NCBI RefSeq assembly: GCF_000981895.1
Contig: NZ_LATD01000073.1
Span: 1 to 64,000 of the forward strand
From: Streptomyces odonnellii
Lineage (GTDB): Bacteria > Actinomycetota > Actinomycetes > Streptomycetales > Streptomycetaceae
Direction: 5' to 3'
DNA length: 64,000 nt
A model generated the notes under the pieces. That model saw nothing but the letters and a program-made list of their open reading frames with translations, was not told where the DNA came from and searched no databases. The translations under genes were made by a program, and so were the position numbers. This document shows, piece by piece, positions 34,817 through 42,850 of the stretch; within the stretch, counting starts at the first letter, position 1, and each line of letters starts with the position of its first letter.

Positions 34817-36409
34817 ATGACCGTTTCGGAGCGGACAGCCGACGGAAACGCACTCGGCACGGACAGCCGGGGCCGGGTGGCGGAGCTGCTCGCGATCAAG
34901 AGCCAGGCCAGCGAGGGTCCGAGTGCGCGCGCCACCGAGGCCCAGCACGCCAAGGGCAAACTGACCGCTCGTGAACGGATCGACCTGCTGCTGGACGAGG
35001 GTTCCTTCAACGAGGTCGAACAGCTCCGTAGACACCGCGCGAGCGGCTTCGGCCTGGAGCACCGGAGACCTCACACCGACGGTGTCGTCACCGGCTGGGG
35101 AACCGTCGAGGGACGTACGGTCTTCGTCTACGCGCATGACTTCCGTATCTTCGGCGGCGCGCTGGGCGAGGCCCATGCCACCAAGATCCACAAGATCATG
35201 GACATGGCCCTGGCCGCGGGCGCGCCGGTGGTCTCGCTCAACGACGGGGCGGGCGCGCGCATCCAGGAAGGCGTCCTGGCGCTGGCCGGCTACGGCGGCA
35301 TCTTCCAGCGCAACACCAAGGCGTCCGGGGTGATCCCGCAGATCAGCGTGATGCTGGGCCCGTGCGCGGGCGGCGCGGCGTACTCTCCGGCGCTGACGGA
35401 CTTCGTGTTCATGGTCCGCGACACCTCCCAGATGTTCATCACGGGTCCGGACGTCGTCAGGGCCGTCACCGGCGAGAAGATCACCCAGGACGGACTCGGC
35501 GGGGCGGATGTGCACGCCGAGAAGTCGGGGGTGGCCCACTTCGCCTACGACGACGAGCGGGCCTGTCTGGCGGATGTGCGGTATCTGCTGTCACTGCTGC
35601 CCGCCAACCATCTCGAACACCCGCCGTCGCGGGCGACCACGGATCCCGCGGACCGCCGCAGCGAAGCGCTGCTGGACCTCGTCCCCGCCAACGGCCGGCT
35701 GCCGTACGACATGCGCTCGGTCATCGCGGAACTCGTCGACGACGGCGAGTATCTGGAGGTCCACGAACTCTGGGCGACCAATGTGCTGTGCGCTCTGGCC
35801 CGGGTGGGCGGCGGCACGGTGGGTATCGTCGCCAACCAGCCGCTCGCGTACGCGGGGGTGCTCGACGCCCGCGCCAGCGAGAAGGCGGCTGCCTTTGTGC
35901 AGATGTGCGACTCGTTCAACATCCCGTTGCTCACCCTGGTGGACGTGCCGGGCTTCCTGCCGGGGGTCGACCAGGAGCACGGCGGGATCATCCGGCACGG
36001 TGCCAAGCTGCTGTACGCGTACTGCAACGCCACCGTGCCGCGTATCCAGTTGATCCTGCGCAAGGCCTACGGCGGCGCGTACATCGTGATGGACTCCCGT
36101 TCCATCGGCTCCGACCTGTCGTACGCCTGGCCCACCAACGAGATCGCCGTGATGGGCGCCGAGGGTGCCGCCAATGTCATCTTCCGCAAGCAGATCGCCG
36201 ACGCCGAGGACCCCGAGGGTGTGCGGGCCCGAGTGGTGAAGGAGTACAAGGCGGAGCTGATGCATCCCTATTACGCTGCCGAACGTGGTCTGGTCGACGA
36301 TGTCATCGATCCGGCGGGCACCCGCGGTGTGCTCGTCCGGGCGCTGGCGATGCTGCGGACCAAACACGCCGAGCCGCCGTCACGCAAGCACGGCAACCCA
36401 CCCATGTGA
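34817..36409 (+). CDS. Acyl-CoA carboxylase carboxyltransferase (beta) subunit
   Basis: 530 residues with both crotonase-like halves: MLGPCAGGAAYSPALTDFVF (about 179-198) and GIVANQPLAYAGVLD with LRKAYGGAYIVMDSRSIGSD (about 336-433). It would make malonyl-CoA or an alkylmalonyl-CoA together with a biotinylated alpha subunit, which must come from elsewhere. The residue known to set acyl-CoA choice is Asp in propionyl-specific PccB and Ile in acetyl-accepting AccB of S. coelicolor; here it is Ile423, favouring acetyl-CoA or broad use. It starts 3 bases after the FAH stop and likely supplies extender units for the cluster. Confidence 0.92.
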   Translation: MTVSERTADGNALGTDSRGRVAELLAIKSQASEGPSARATEAQHAKGKLTARERIDLLLDEGSFNEVEQLRRHRASGFGLEHRRPHTDGVVTGWGTVEGRTVFVYAHDFRIFGGALGEAHATKIHKIMDMALAAGAPVVSLNDGAGARIQEGVLALAGYGGIFQRNTKASGVIPQISVMLGPCAGGAAYSPALTDFVFMVRDTSQMFITGPDVVRAVTGEKITQDGLGGADVHAEKSGVAHFAYDDERACLADVRYLLSLLPANHLEHPPSRATTDPADRRSEALLDLVPANGRLPYDMRSVIAELVDDGEYLEVHELWATNVLCALARVGGGTVGIVANQPLAYAGVLDARASEKAAAFVQMCDSFNIPLLTLVDVPGFLPGVDQEHGGIIRHGAKLLYAYCNATVPRIQLILRKAYGGAYIVMDSRSIGSDLSYAWPTNEIAVMGAEGAANVIFRKQIADAEDPEGVRARVVKEYKAELMHPYYAAERGLVDDVIDPAGTRGVLVRALAMLRTKHAEPPSRKHGNPPM

Positions 36410-36437
36410 CCGGAACGAACCGCCCGGAGGCACCCGC

Positions 36438-37520
36438 ATGACCATGGAATTCACCACGCAGACCGCCGAACGCTTACCCGACGCCGAGCGGGAACGGCTG
36501 CTGTCCGCGCCTTCCTTCGGGGACACCTTCACCGATCACATGGTGACGATCAGCTGGACGGAGGAGCGCGGCTGGCACGACGCCCTGCTGCGTCCGTACG
36601 GGCCGCTCGTCCTCGATCCCTCGACCCAGGTCTTCCACTACGGACAGGAGATCTTCGAGGGGCTGAAGGCCTACCGGCGCCCCGACGGGTCGATCGCGAT
36701 CTTCCGGCCCGACGCCAACGCGGCGCGGCTGAACCGCTCGTCCGCCCGGATGGCGATGCCCCAACTCCCCGAGCAGGCCTTCCTCGACGCGCTGCGGCTA
36801 CTGGTGGACGCCGACCGCGACTGGGTGCCGTCGCGGCAGGGACACAGCCTCTATCTCCGACCGTTCATGATCGCGACACAGCCGTCGCTGGGTTTCTACC
36901 GCCCTTCCAACGCCTATCTGTTCGTCGTGATCGCCTCGCCCTCCGGCGCGTACTTCAAGGACGGCGTCAAGCCGGTGTCCGTATGGCTGTCGACGGAGTA
37001 CACACGTGCCGCGGACGGGGGTACGGGAGCCGCCAAGTGCGGCGGCAACTACGCGGGCACCCTGGTGGCCATGCGGCAGGCCGCGGAACAGGGCTGTGAC
37101 CAGGTCGTCTGGCTCGACGCCAAGGAGCGCCGCTGGATCGACGAGATGGGCACCAGCAATATGTTCTTCGTCTACGGGGACCGGCTGGTGACCCCCGAGC
37201 TGACCGGGACACTGCTGGACGGGATCACGCGGGACTCCCTGCTGACGCTGGCCCGCGACCTCGGCTATCCGGCGTCGGAGGAGCGGATCAGCGCGGACCA
37301 GTGGTGCGCGGACACGGAGTCGGGCGAGCTGACGGAGGTCTTCTCGTGCGGCACCTCCTCGATGATCACCCCGGTCGGACGGTTCAAGCGGGGTGACGAG
37401 ACCTGGGTCATCGGCGACGGCGAACCGGGGCCGGTGACCCTGCGGCTGCGCGAGGAACTGATGGGAATTCAGTACGGCGAGCGCCTCGATCAGCACGGCT
37501 GGGTACACAAGATCGCCTGA
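36438..37520 (+). CDS. Branched-chain amino acid aminotransferase (IlvE-like)
   Basis: 360 residues, PLP fold type IV. The PLP lysine is Lys200 in TGAAKCGGNYAGTLVAM; other family blocks are HYGQEIFEGLKAYRRPDG, LYLRPFMIATQPSLG and EVFSCGTSSMITPVG. It interconverts 2-oxo acids and branched-chain or related amino acids. GGAGG lies 8 bases before the ATG at 36438. Inside a chain-building operon it can either provide branched starters (2-oxo acid to acyl-CoA elsewhere) or aminate the final 2-oxo acid. The AzlCD exporter downstream favours the second, but this is inference. Confidence 0.92.
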   Translation: MTMEFTTQTAERLPDAERERLLSAPSFGDTFTDHMVTISWTEERGWHDALLRPYGPLVLDPSTQVFHYGQEIFEGLKAYRRPDGSIAIFRPDANAARLNRSSARMAMPQLPEQAFLDALRLLVDADRDWVPSRQGHSLYLRPFMIATQPSLGFYRPSNAYLFVVIASPSGAYFKDGVKPVSVWLSTEYTRAADGGTGAAKCGGNYAGTLVAMRQAAEQGCDQVVWLDAKERRWIDEMGTSNMFFVYGDRLVTPELTGTLLDGITRDSLLTLARDLGYPASEERISADQWCADTESGELTEVFSCGTSSMITPVGRFKRGDETWVIGDGEPGPVTLRLREELMGIQYGERLDQHGWVHKIA

Positions 37521-37577
37521 CCGGTCTCCCCGGGCCCTGACCAGCCCGGCCCGCAACCGCATCGAAGGGGGCTCACA

Positions 37578-38297
37578 TTGAACCGCTCGGTTCTTGTCAC
37601 CGGAGGAAACCGCGGCATCGGCATCGCCGTGGCGCACGCGTTCGCCGACGCCGGCGACAGGGTCGCCTTCACCCACCGTGCCGGTGAACCGCCCGAGGAC
37701 CTCACCGCCCGGGGCTGTCTCCCCGTCCGGTGCGACATCACCGACGGCGACCAGGTCGAGTGGGCGTTCAAGAAGGTGGAGGAGGAACACGGTCCGGTGG
37801 AGGTGCTGGTGGCGAACGCCGGTATCACCAAGGACTGTTCGCTGATGCGGATGTCCGAGGAGGACTTCACCTCCGTGATCGACACGAACCTCACCGGGGC
37901 CTTCCGGGTCGTCAGGCGCTCCTGCGGCGGCATGATGGCGGCCAGAAGGGGGAGGGTCGTGCTGATCTCCTCGGTCGTCGGCCTGTCCGGCACGGCCGGG
38001 CAGGCCAACTACGCCGCTTCCAAGGCGGGGATGGTCGGCTTCGCTCGGTCGCTGGCCCGGGAACTCGGTTCGCGCGACATCACGTTCAATGTCGTCGCCC
38101 CCGGTTTCGTGGACACCGATATGACCAGGGCGCTCGGCGAGACACGGCGCGCGAAGATCGTGGGGCAGGTGCCGCTCGGCCGTTACGCGCGGCCCGACGA
38201 GGTCGCCGCCGTGGTGCGCTTCCTTGCCTCGGAGGAGGCCTCGTACATCACGGGCGCGGTCATTCCCGTGGACGGCGGGCTGGGCATGGGGCACTGA
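37578..38297 (+). CDS. 3-oxoacyl-ACP reductase (FabG-like SDR)
   Basis: 239 residues with a TTG start preceded by GAAGGGGGC. NADPH-binding GGNRGIG at 9-15, NAG at 80-82, catalytic Ser132, Tyr145 and Lys149 (YAASK), and the FabG-type ending GAVIPVDGGLGMGH. It would reduce the beta-keto group made by the two ketosynthases on ACP. It is the last gene of the nine-gene run, followed by a hairpin at 38303-38357. Confidence 0.93.
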   Translation: MNRSVLVTGGNRGIGIAVAHAFADAGDRVAFTHRAGEPPEDLTARGCLPVRCDITDGDQVEWAFKKVEEEHGPVEVLVANAGITKDCSLMRMSEEDFTSVIDTNLTGAFRVVRRSCGGMMAARRGRVVLISSVVGLSGTAGQANYAASKAGMVGFARSLARELGSRDITFNVVAPGFVDTDMTRALGETRRAKIVGQVPLGRYARPDEVAAVVRFLASEEASYITGAVIPVDGGLGMGH

Positions 38298-38302
38298 GCG
38301 AG

Positions 38303-38357
38303 CCCTGTCCGGCGTTTCTTCGTGGGCGACACCGCGACTTCGCGACACCGGACAGGG
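38303..38357 (+). terminator. Hairpin after fabG
   Basis: CCCTGTCCGG at 38303-38312 pairs perfectly with CCGGACAGGG at 38348-38357 around a 35-base loop. It lies 6 bases past the fabG stop, before the convergent regulator gene, and is probably the operon terminator. Confidence 0.6.
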
Positions 38358-38464
38358 TCTGAAACCCACGGGTCATGCTGGGCCTCACGGGTCTTGCAGC
38401 CGGGGGCGGCTCCGCCGACGGGTGTCCGGGACGGGGCCGTCCGCCGTACGGCCGGTCAGGGACG

Positions 38465-39037
38465 TCAGATGTGCTCCGAGATGAGCACGGCCCTGGTCGA
38501 CGGGGCCAGGGCCTCGAAGACATGGGCGAGATCCGCCGGGTAGGCGACGTAGTCGCCCGCGTTGATTTCCACCGGGGCGTCGGCCACTCCGACCAGGGCC
38601 CGGCCGCTCGCCAGCAGGACGTGCTCCACCACGCCCGGCATATGCGGGTCCGAGGCGCGGACGGTGCCCGGTTCCGCGTCGATGCGGTAGACGTCGCGGC
38701 GCGCGCCGGGCGGGCAGGCCGAGAGCAGGGTCGCCCGGTAGTCCGCCCCGGCGGCGGCCACCGCCGCCCCCTCGTCGGCTCTGATGACCTGGACCTGCGG
38801 CTGGGGCGGGTCGAGGAGACGGGAAAAGGGTACGTTCAGGGCCACGCACAACGCCCACAGGGTCTCCAGGCTGGGATTGCCGCTGCCCGACTCCAGTTGG
38901 GACAGGGTGGACTTGGAGATCCCGGCCTGGCGGGCGACCTCGCTGAGTGACAGCGAGGCCCTGACGCGCTCCCGGCGGAGACCGGAGGCGATGGACGCCA
39001 GTGGGGGCTTGGCCGGCAGAGGCACTTCCTGCACCAT
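38465..39037 (-). CDS. XRE-cupin transcriptional regulator
   Basis: 190 residues. The N-terminal XRE helix-turn-helix (about 15-72) reads LSLSEVARQAGISKSTLSQL and SGSGNPSLETLWALCVALNV. The C-terminal cupin sensor (about 105-185) includes VVEHVLLASGRALVGVADAP and AGDYVAYPADLAHVFEAL. Such regulators often repress a divergent transporter and release it on binding a small ligand such as an amino acid. The divergent gene here is azlC, and a 14-bp palindrome lies in the 65-base gap, overlapping its promoter. Confidence 0.92.
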   Translation of the reverse strand: MVQEVPLPAKPPLASIASGLRRERVRASLSLSEVARQAGISKSTLSQLESGSGNPSLETLWALCVALNVPFSRLLDPPQPQVQVIRADEGAAVAAAGADYRATLLSACPPGARRDVYRIDAEPGTVRASDPHMPGVVEHVLLASGRALVGVADAPVEINAGDYVAYPADLAHVFEALAPSTRAVLISEHI

Positions 39038-39060
39038 TCGTTCGCTCCAGCGGTCGCATG

Positions 39061-39103
39061 TTCGTCTTGACGAACCATCAGGGAATGTTCATTCTACTCT
39101 CTA
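39061..39103 (+). promoter_or_regulatory. azlC promoter with overlapping palindromic operator
   Basis: TTCGTC-TT-GACGAA (39061-39074) is a perfect palindrome. Its right part holds a -35-like TTGACG (39067-39072); 17 bases on is CATTCT (39090-39095) as a -10, and 7 bases later comes the A of the azlC ATG (39103). The spacing puts transcription start at that A, so the azlC mRNA is probably leaderless. The operator over the -35 fits repression by the adjacent XRE-cupin protein. Confidence 0.55.
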
Positions 39104-39783
39104 TGCATTCGATATGGAGAACGCTCGACCGAGGGCTGCTGCGGGACATCGCGCTGGTGTGCCTGGCCGTCGGCGTCATCGGCCTCTCGTACGGCGCCAT
39201 CGCCGTCACGTCCGGATTCCCGCTCTGGTTACCGGTGTTACTGGGCCTGCTGGTGGTCGCGGCGTCCTCGGAGTTCCTGTTCATCGGGATCATCGCGGCC
39301 GGTGGCAGCCCGATCGCCGCGGTGCTGGCGGGCCTGCTGGTCAACGCGCGCCATGTCCCGTTCGGGCTGGCCGTGCCCGACGTCCTCGGGCACGGCTGGC
39401 GACGTCTGCTCGGCACCCATCTGATGAATGACGAGACCGTCGTCTTCGCTCTGGCCCAGGAGGGCCTGTCCCGCAAGCGCGCCGCCTACTGGGCGTGCGG
39501 CCTCGGCATCCTGATCTGCTGGCCGCTCGGCGCGGTGGCGGGGGGCCTGATCGGTACCGTCATCGAGGACACCGACGCCTTCGGGCTCGACGCGATGTTC
39601 CCGGCCATCCTGCTGGCTCTGATCCTTCCGGCCTTCCGTGAACGGGAGAAGCGCCGGGCGGCTCTGGCCGGCGCCGTGATCGCCCTGGCCACCACCCCCT
39701 TCCTGCCCGCGGGCCTGCCCGTTCTGCTGGCGCTGGTCGCACTGACCACGACCACCACCGTGCGAAAGAAGGCGAGCCGATGA
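39103..39783 (+). CDS. azlC: AzlC-family branched-chain amino acid exporter, large subunit
   Basis: 226 residues from the ATG at 39103, chosen because a promoter places transcription start exactly there; no ribosome-binding site is visible. Several hydrophobic segments and the family pattern GLSYGAIAVTSGFPLWLPVL, SSEFLFIGIIAAGGSPIAAV and LLVNARHVPFGLAV mark AzlC, which with AzlD exports branched-chain amino acids and analogues. It is ATGA-coupled to azlD. Next to the biosynthetic operon it may export the product and protect the cell. Confidence 0.88.
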   Translation: MHSIWRTLDRGLLRDIALVCLAVGVIGLSYGAIAVTSGFPLWLPVLLGLLVVAASSEFLFIGIIAAGGSPIAAVLAGLLVNARHVPFGLAVPDVLGHGWRRLLGTHLMNDETVVFALAQEGLSRKRAAYWACGLGILICWPLGAVAGGLIGTVIEDTDAFGLDAMFPAILLALILPAFREREKRRAALAGAVIALATTPFLPAGLPVLLALVALTTTTTVRKKASR

Positions 39784-40103
39784 GCAGTCAGATCTCCCTG
39801 ATCGTGGCGATGCTGGTGCTCGCCGCGGGGACCTTCGCCTTCCGGCTCGCCGGCCCGGCCCTGCGCAGCCGGATCAACTTCCCGCCACAGGCCGAGAGGC
39901 TGATGGAGACGTCGGCCATCGTCCTGCTCGCCTCACTCGTCGCCACAACGGCTCTGATGGAAGGGCACGGTCCGGCCGGAATCGCCCGCCCGGCAGGGGT
40001 CGTGGTCGCGGGTGTCCTCGCCTGGCGCAAAATGCCCTTCCTGGTCGTGGTGCTGACCGCTGCCGCCTTCACCGCCGTTCTGCGGCTGCTGGGCGTTCCG
40101 TAG
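39780..40103 (+). CDS. azlD: AzlD-family exporter, small subunit
   Basis: 107 residues with three to four hydrophobic segments: LIVAMLVLAAGTFAFRLAGP, AIVLLASLVATTAL and FLVVVLTAAAFTAVLRLLGV. The RLAGPALRSRINFP turn is usual in AzlD. It works as a partner of AzlC; the start overlaps the azlC stop. Its last 171 bases lie opposite the 3' end of the convergent luxR-type gene. Confidence 0.88.
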   Translation: MSSQISLIVAMLVLAAGTFAFRLAGPALRSRINFPPQAERLMETSAIVLLASLVATTALMEGHGPAGIARPAGVVVAGVLAWRKMPFLVVVLTAAAFTAVLRLLGVP

Positions 40104-40502
40104 CGGGTGGCCCTCGCCACCTGAGCCGGGGGGCGGCGCGGAGCGTATCGGCAGCCGCGCGCCCGGACCTCCGTCGTCGAGGGAGAGCGCCCAGGCGAAG
40201 GCGACGATCCCCGCCTGGAGCCGGGACTCGACGCGCAGCTTCGCCAGTATCCGGGCCACATGGGCCTTGACCGTGCGTTCCGTGACGGCGAGCCGGGTCG
40301 CGATCATCCTGTTCGACTCGCCCTCACCCAGCGCCCGGAAGACCTCCAGCTCGCGCACGGACAGATCCGAGATCTTCGCACGGATCTCCTTCAGCCCACT
40401 GGATACGGAACTCGTCCGGCCGAATGCGGCAATCACCGCGAGTCTTACACCCTCGTCGACATCCATCGGCAGGTCTTGTCTCCACTCGCCGTTCCTTTCC
40501 AT
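39933..40502 (-). CDS. LuxR-type regulator with GerE helix-turn-helix
   Basis: 189 residues from the ATG at 40502. The HTH (about 50-108) reads LSVRELEVFRALGEGESNRM and TRLAVTERTVKAHVARILAK, a standard GerE domain; the short N-terminus has no receiver or ATPase domain. After the HTH the frame continues for about 70 low-complexity residues (rich in Gly, Pro and His) antisense to azlD, so the functional protein may effectively end with the HTH. It is a candidate regulator of the neighbouring cluster. Confidence 0.75.
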   Translation of the reverse strand: MERNGEWRQDLPMDVDEGVRLAVIAAFGRTSSVSSGLKEIRAKISDLSVRELEVFRALGEGESNRMIATRLAVTERTVKAHVARILAKLRVESRLQAGIVAFAWALSLDDGGPGARLPIRSAPPPGSGGEGHPLRNAQQPQNGGEGGSGQHHDQEGHFAPGEDTRDHDPCRAGDSGRTVPFHQSRCGDE

Positions 40503-41476
40503 ATCCGCGTCTCCCCATATCCCCTGGCGTGTCGTTTGTCGATCCCTGTAACAAGACGCAGTCAACCAACGTGGATCATTCAGAGGAATCCCCACTGGTG
40601 ACGATGGCTGAGTGTGCTTGATGTCCGACTGACAAGTGCACCTTGACAGTGGAAAATGCCAAAATCCATGGGTGATTCGCGGGTCTTCCCTTGCTGGAGA
40701 AGCCCTTGGCCTGCGAGGATACGATTATCCGGGCCATGCGCGACCGAGCACCACGTATTTGAAACCGGATGAACGGTTTATTCACCGGGCCCGGATGCCC
40801 CGGTTCCGATTCCCTGTCGCACTCGCCGAAAGAATTCGGTCTCCGGTGGCGTTCGACGGTCTTCGGAGGCCTTCGACGAAGGAAGGCCTCCTGCCGCGAA
40901 TCGCCACGGGGCCATCGTCATACCGTATACGGGATCCGGACCGACGGGGCCGGAATAAGATCCGCTTCACGTCCTGGAACCCGCCCTCCGGGAAAAGCCA
41001 GTCGCGCCGACCGGGCGGCTTCACCGATGCCCTTCTCCATCATGTCGTAGATGATGTTTTCACCATGTACCGCGAGCACTCGAAGTACTGCGAGCACTCG
41101 AACCTCTTACGCACCATTGGATGACGGGGGGGGCGGGACGCCGGTGTGACTTGGTGCCGTGAGAAGGGCCTTGACCTGGGCTGCCCACAGTGCGGCGAAC
41201 GACGCGGCCGTCCGGACCTTTCGCGGTCCCGCAGCCCGCCAGCCCCACCTCGCCGCCCCCGGCATCTGGTCCGACACCGACCGCAACCGTCCTGTCTCAT
41301 TCGACCCTGCTGCCAGGGCTTGCCCTGACCTACGGAGACACCAGGCCGGGTGCGACACCGGAACCTTGCCGTCTCACGTGAAGTCGTCGGCGGAGCGGGA
41401 GCGGCGGTCTCCCCTTCGCGCGAGGATTGTGTTGGACTGTCCCGGCATAATCCGTACACGACAGTGGGTGAATGCG
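40503..41476. other. About 970 bases without a supported gene
   Basis: This gap lies between the LuxR-type gene and the F420-type oxidoreductase. It is somewhat less GC-rich than its surroundings. Open frames show no family resemblance. A 13-base direct repeat, GCGAGCACTCGAA, occurs at 41072-41084 and 41090-41102. It may mark the cluster's edge. Confidence 0.45.
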
Positions 41477-41959
41477 ATGCCTCTTGAGGGCGAGTACGAG
41501 CCGAGTCCGGCGCAGTGGGTACGCGAACAGGTCGAGCTGTACGAGAGTTCGGGCGGCACACAGGGCGCAACGCTCCGGGACACGGGCCTGCCGGTCGTCA
41601 TCGTCACCATGCGCGGCGCGAAGAGCGGCAGGATCCGCAAGATTCCGCTGATGCGCGTGGAGCACGAGGGGCGGTACGCGGCGGTGGCCTCGAAGGGCGG
41701 CTTCCCGCAGCACCCAGTCTGGTACTTCAACCTCAAGGCCGACCCACACGTGGATCTCCAGGACGGCCCCGAACGCCAGGGCATGACGGCCCGTGAGCTC
41801 ACCGGGGACGAGAGGACCCAGTGGTGGCAGCGCGCGGTCGCCGCGTATCCGCCGTACGCCGAATACCAGGAGAAGACCGACCGCCTGATCCCGGTCTTCG
41901 TACTCGAACCCGAACACCTGTCCGGACCGGCGAACGCCCCGGCACCGACGGGGAACTGA
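41477..41959 (+). CDS. F420-dependent (Ddn/nitroreductase-type) oxidoreductase
   Basis: 160 residues. The split-barrel family pattern is clear: WVREQVELYESSGGTQGATL, VVIVTMRGAKSGRIRKIPLM, GRYAAVASKGGFPQHPVWYF and a C-terminal IPVFVLEP. Such proteins bind deazaflavin F420 (Ddn of M. tuberculosis is the best known) and reduce varied substrates. I chose the ATG at 41477; a GTG three codons earlier is possible. It stands alone, with no F420 genes nearby. Confidence 0.88.
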   Translation: MPLEGEYEPSPAQWVREQVELYESSGGTQGATLRDTGLPVVIVTMRGAKSGRIRKIPLMRVEHEGRYAAVASKGGFPQHPVWYFNLKADPHVDLQDGPERQGMTARELTGDERTQWWQRAVAAYPPYAEYQEKTDRLIPVFVLEPEHLSGPANAPAPTGN

Positions 41960-42139
41960 GCTCCAGACCCCACCCGCCCGGCACGGCAAGGCACCGCGCG
42001 GCCGGGGACACAGGCCGCGGCGTCTGGCGGAGGGCGTACCGCTCTCCGGCGTACGGACGTCGTCAAGGAGTAGTCGGGCCTGGGTACAACCGTCCTCGAT
42101 AGCGTGCTGAGGAAGTTCGTGAATATTGGGGAGGGCTTC

Positions 42140-42496
42140 ATGCCGGAAGGCCAGGGCGGTACCTACAACCACGTGGGAGAAGGAGCAAGGATCACCGGCC
42201 GGCTGATCCAGGCGCGCGACATCACCGGATCCATCACCTCCGGCCCGGACGGTCTCACCATCACCGGCGCGGCCGACGGCGAGAACCGGGAGCCGGACGA
42301 CGCGGACGTCCACAACCATGTCGCCGCGGGCGTGGAGATCGGCGGTCAACTGATCCAGACCCGCACCATCACCGCAGCGCCCGGCCAGTCCGTCCGGCAA
42401 CGCCCGAGGAAGACTGCGAAGAGATTCGTCTGGCCGACCGTACTCGGTGCACTCGCCGTCGTCATAGCGGTGTTTACGCTGTACGTGGGCCTGTGA
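42140..42496 (+). CDS. Small membrane protein with two amyloid-like signalling motifs
   Basis: 118 residues from the ATG at 42140 (GGGGAGG 7 bases upstream; a GTG at 42104 is less likely). Two related segments occur: YNHVGEGARITGRLIQARDI (about 10-29) and HNHVAAGVEIGGQLIQTRTI (about 60-79). They share N-H-V-x3-G-x2-I-x-G-x-L-I-Q-x-R. A basic linker leads to one C-terminal membrane segment, VLGALAVVIAVFTLYVGL. Short Gly/Gln/Ile motifs of this style are used by bacterial NLR-like proteins and partners for RHIM-like amyloid signalling; assigning it here is inference. The next gene is a broken STAND-TPR protein, a typical partner. Confidence 0.65.
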   Translation: MPEGQGGTYNHVGEGARITGRLIQARDITGSITSGPDGLTITGAADGENREPDDADVHNHVAAGVEIGGQLIQTRTITAAPGQSVRQRPRKTAKRFVWPTVLGALAVVIAVFTLYVGL

Positions 42497-42850
42497 CTCA
42501 GCGAGCCGATCACGGCCTCGAAACTGTCTGGCCGCCCACCACGGAGCAGGTCCCGAGCCGGCCGTCAGAGGCACGAGATCGGCGAGGTTCGGCAAGCGGG
42601 GCCTGAACACGGGCAGCGGGACGAGCGGGTGCGCCATGGATCTCGCCCCGAGCAGAACGAACCGGGCCGTACGAACAGAGCCGGCGGCATGAGGCCCGAA
42701 GGAGGCCCCCCGCCGTGACGTTGCCCGGATCGGTCAGCGCCCGGGCTCGATCAGCGGCTGCCGGGCGGTGGCCCCTCAGCCGCTGCCGGTCGCGGGCGGC
42801 ACCGGCGCCCAAGGGCGTCGGAGATTCCCAAGGGCGTCGGAGATTCGGAG

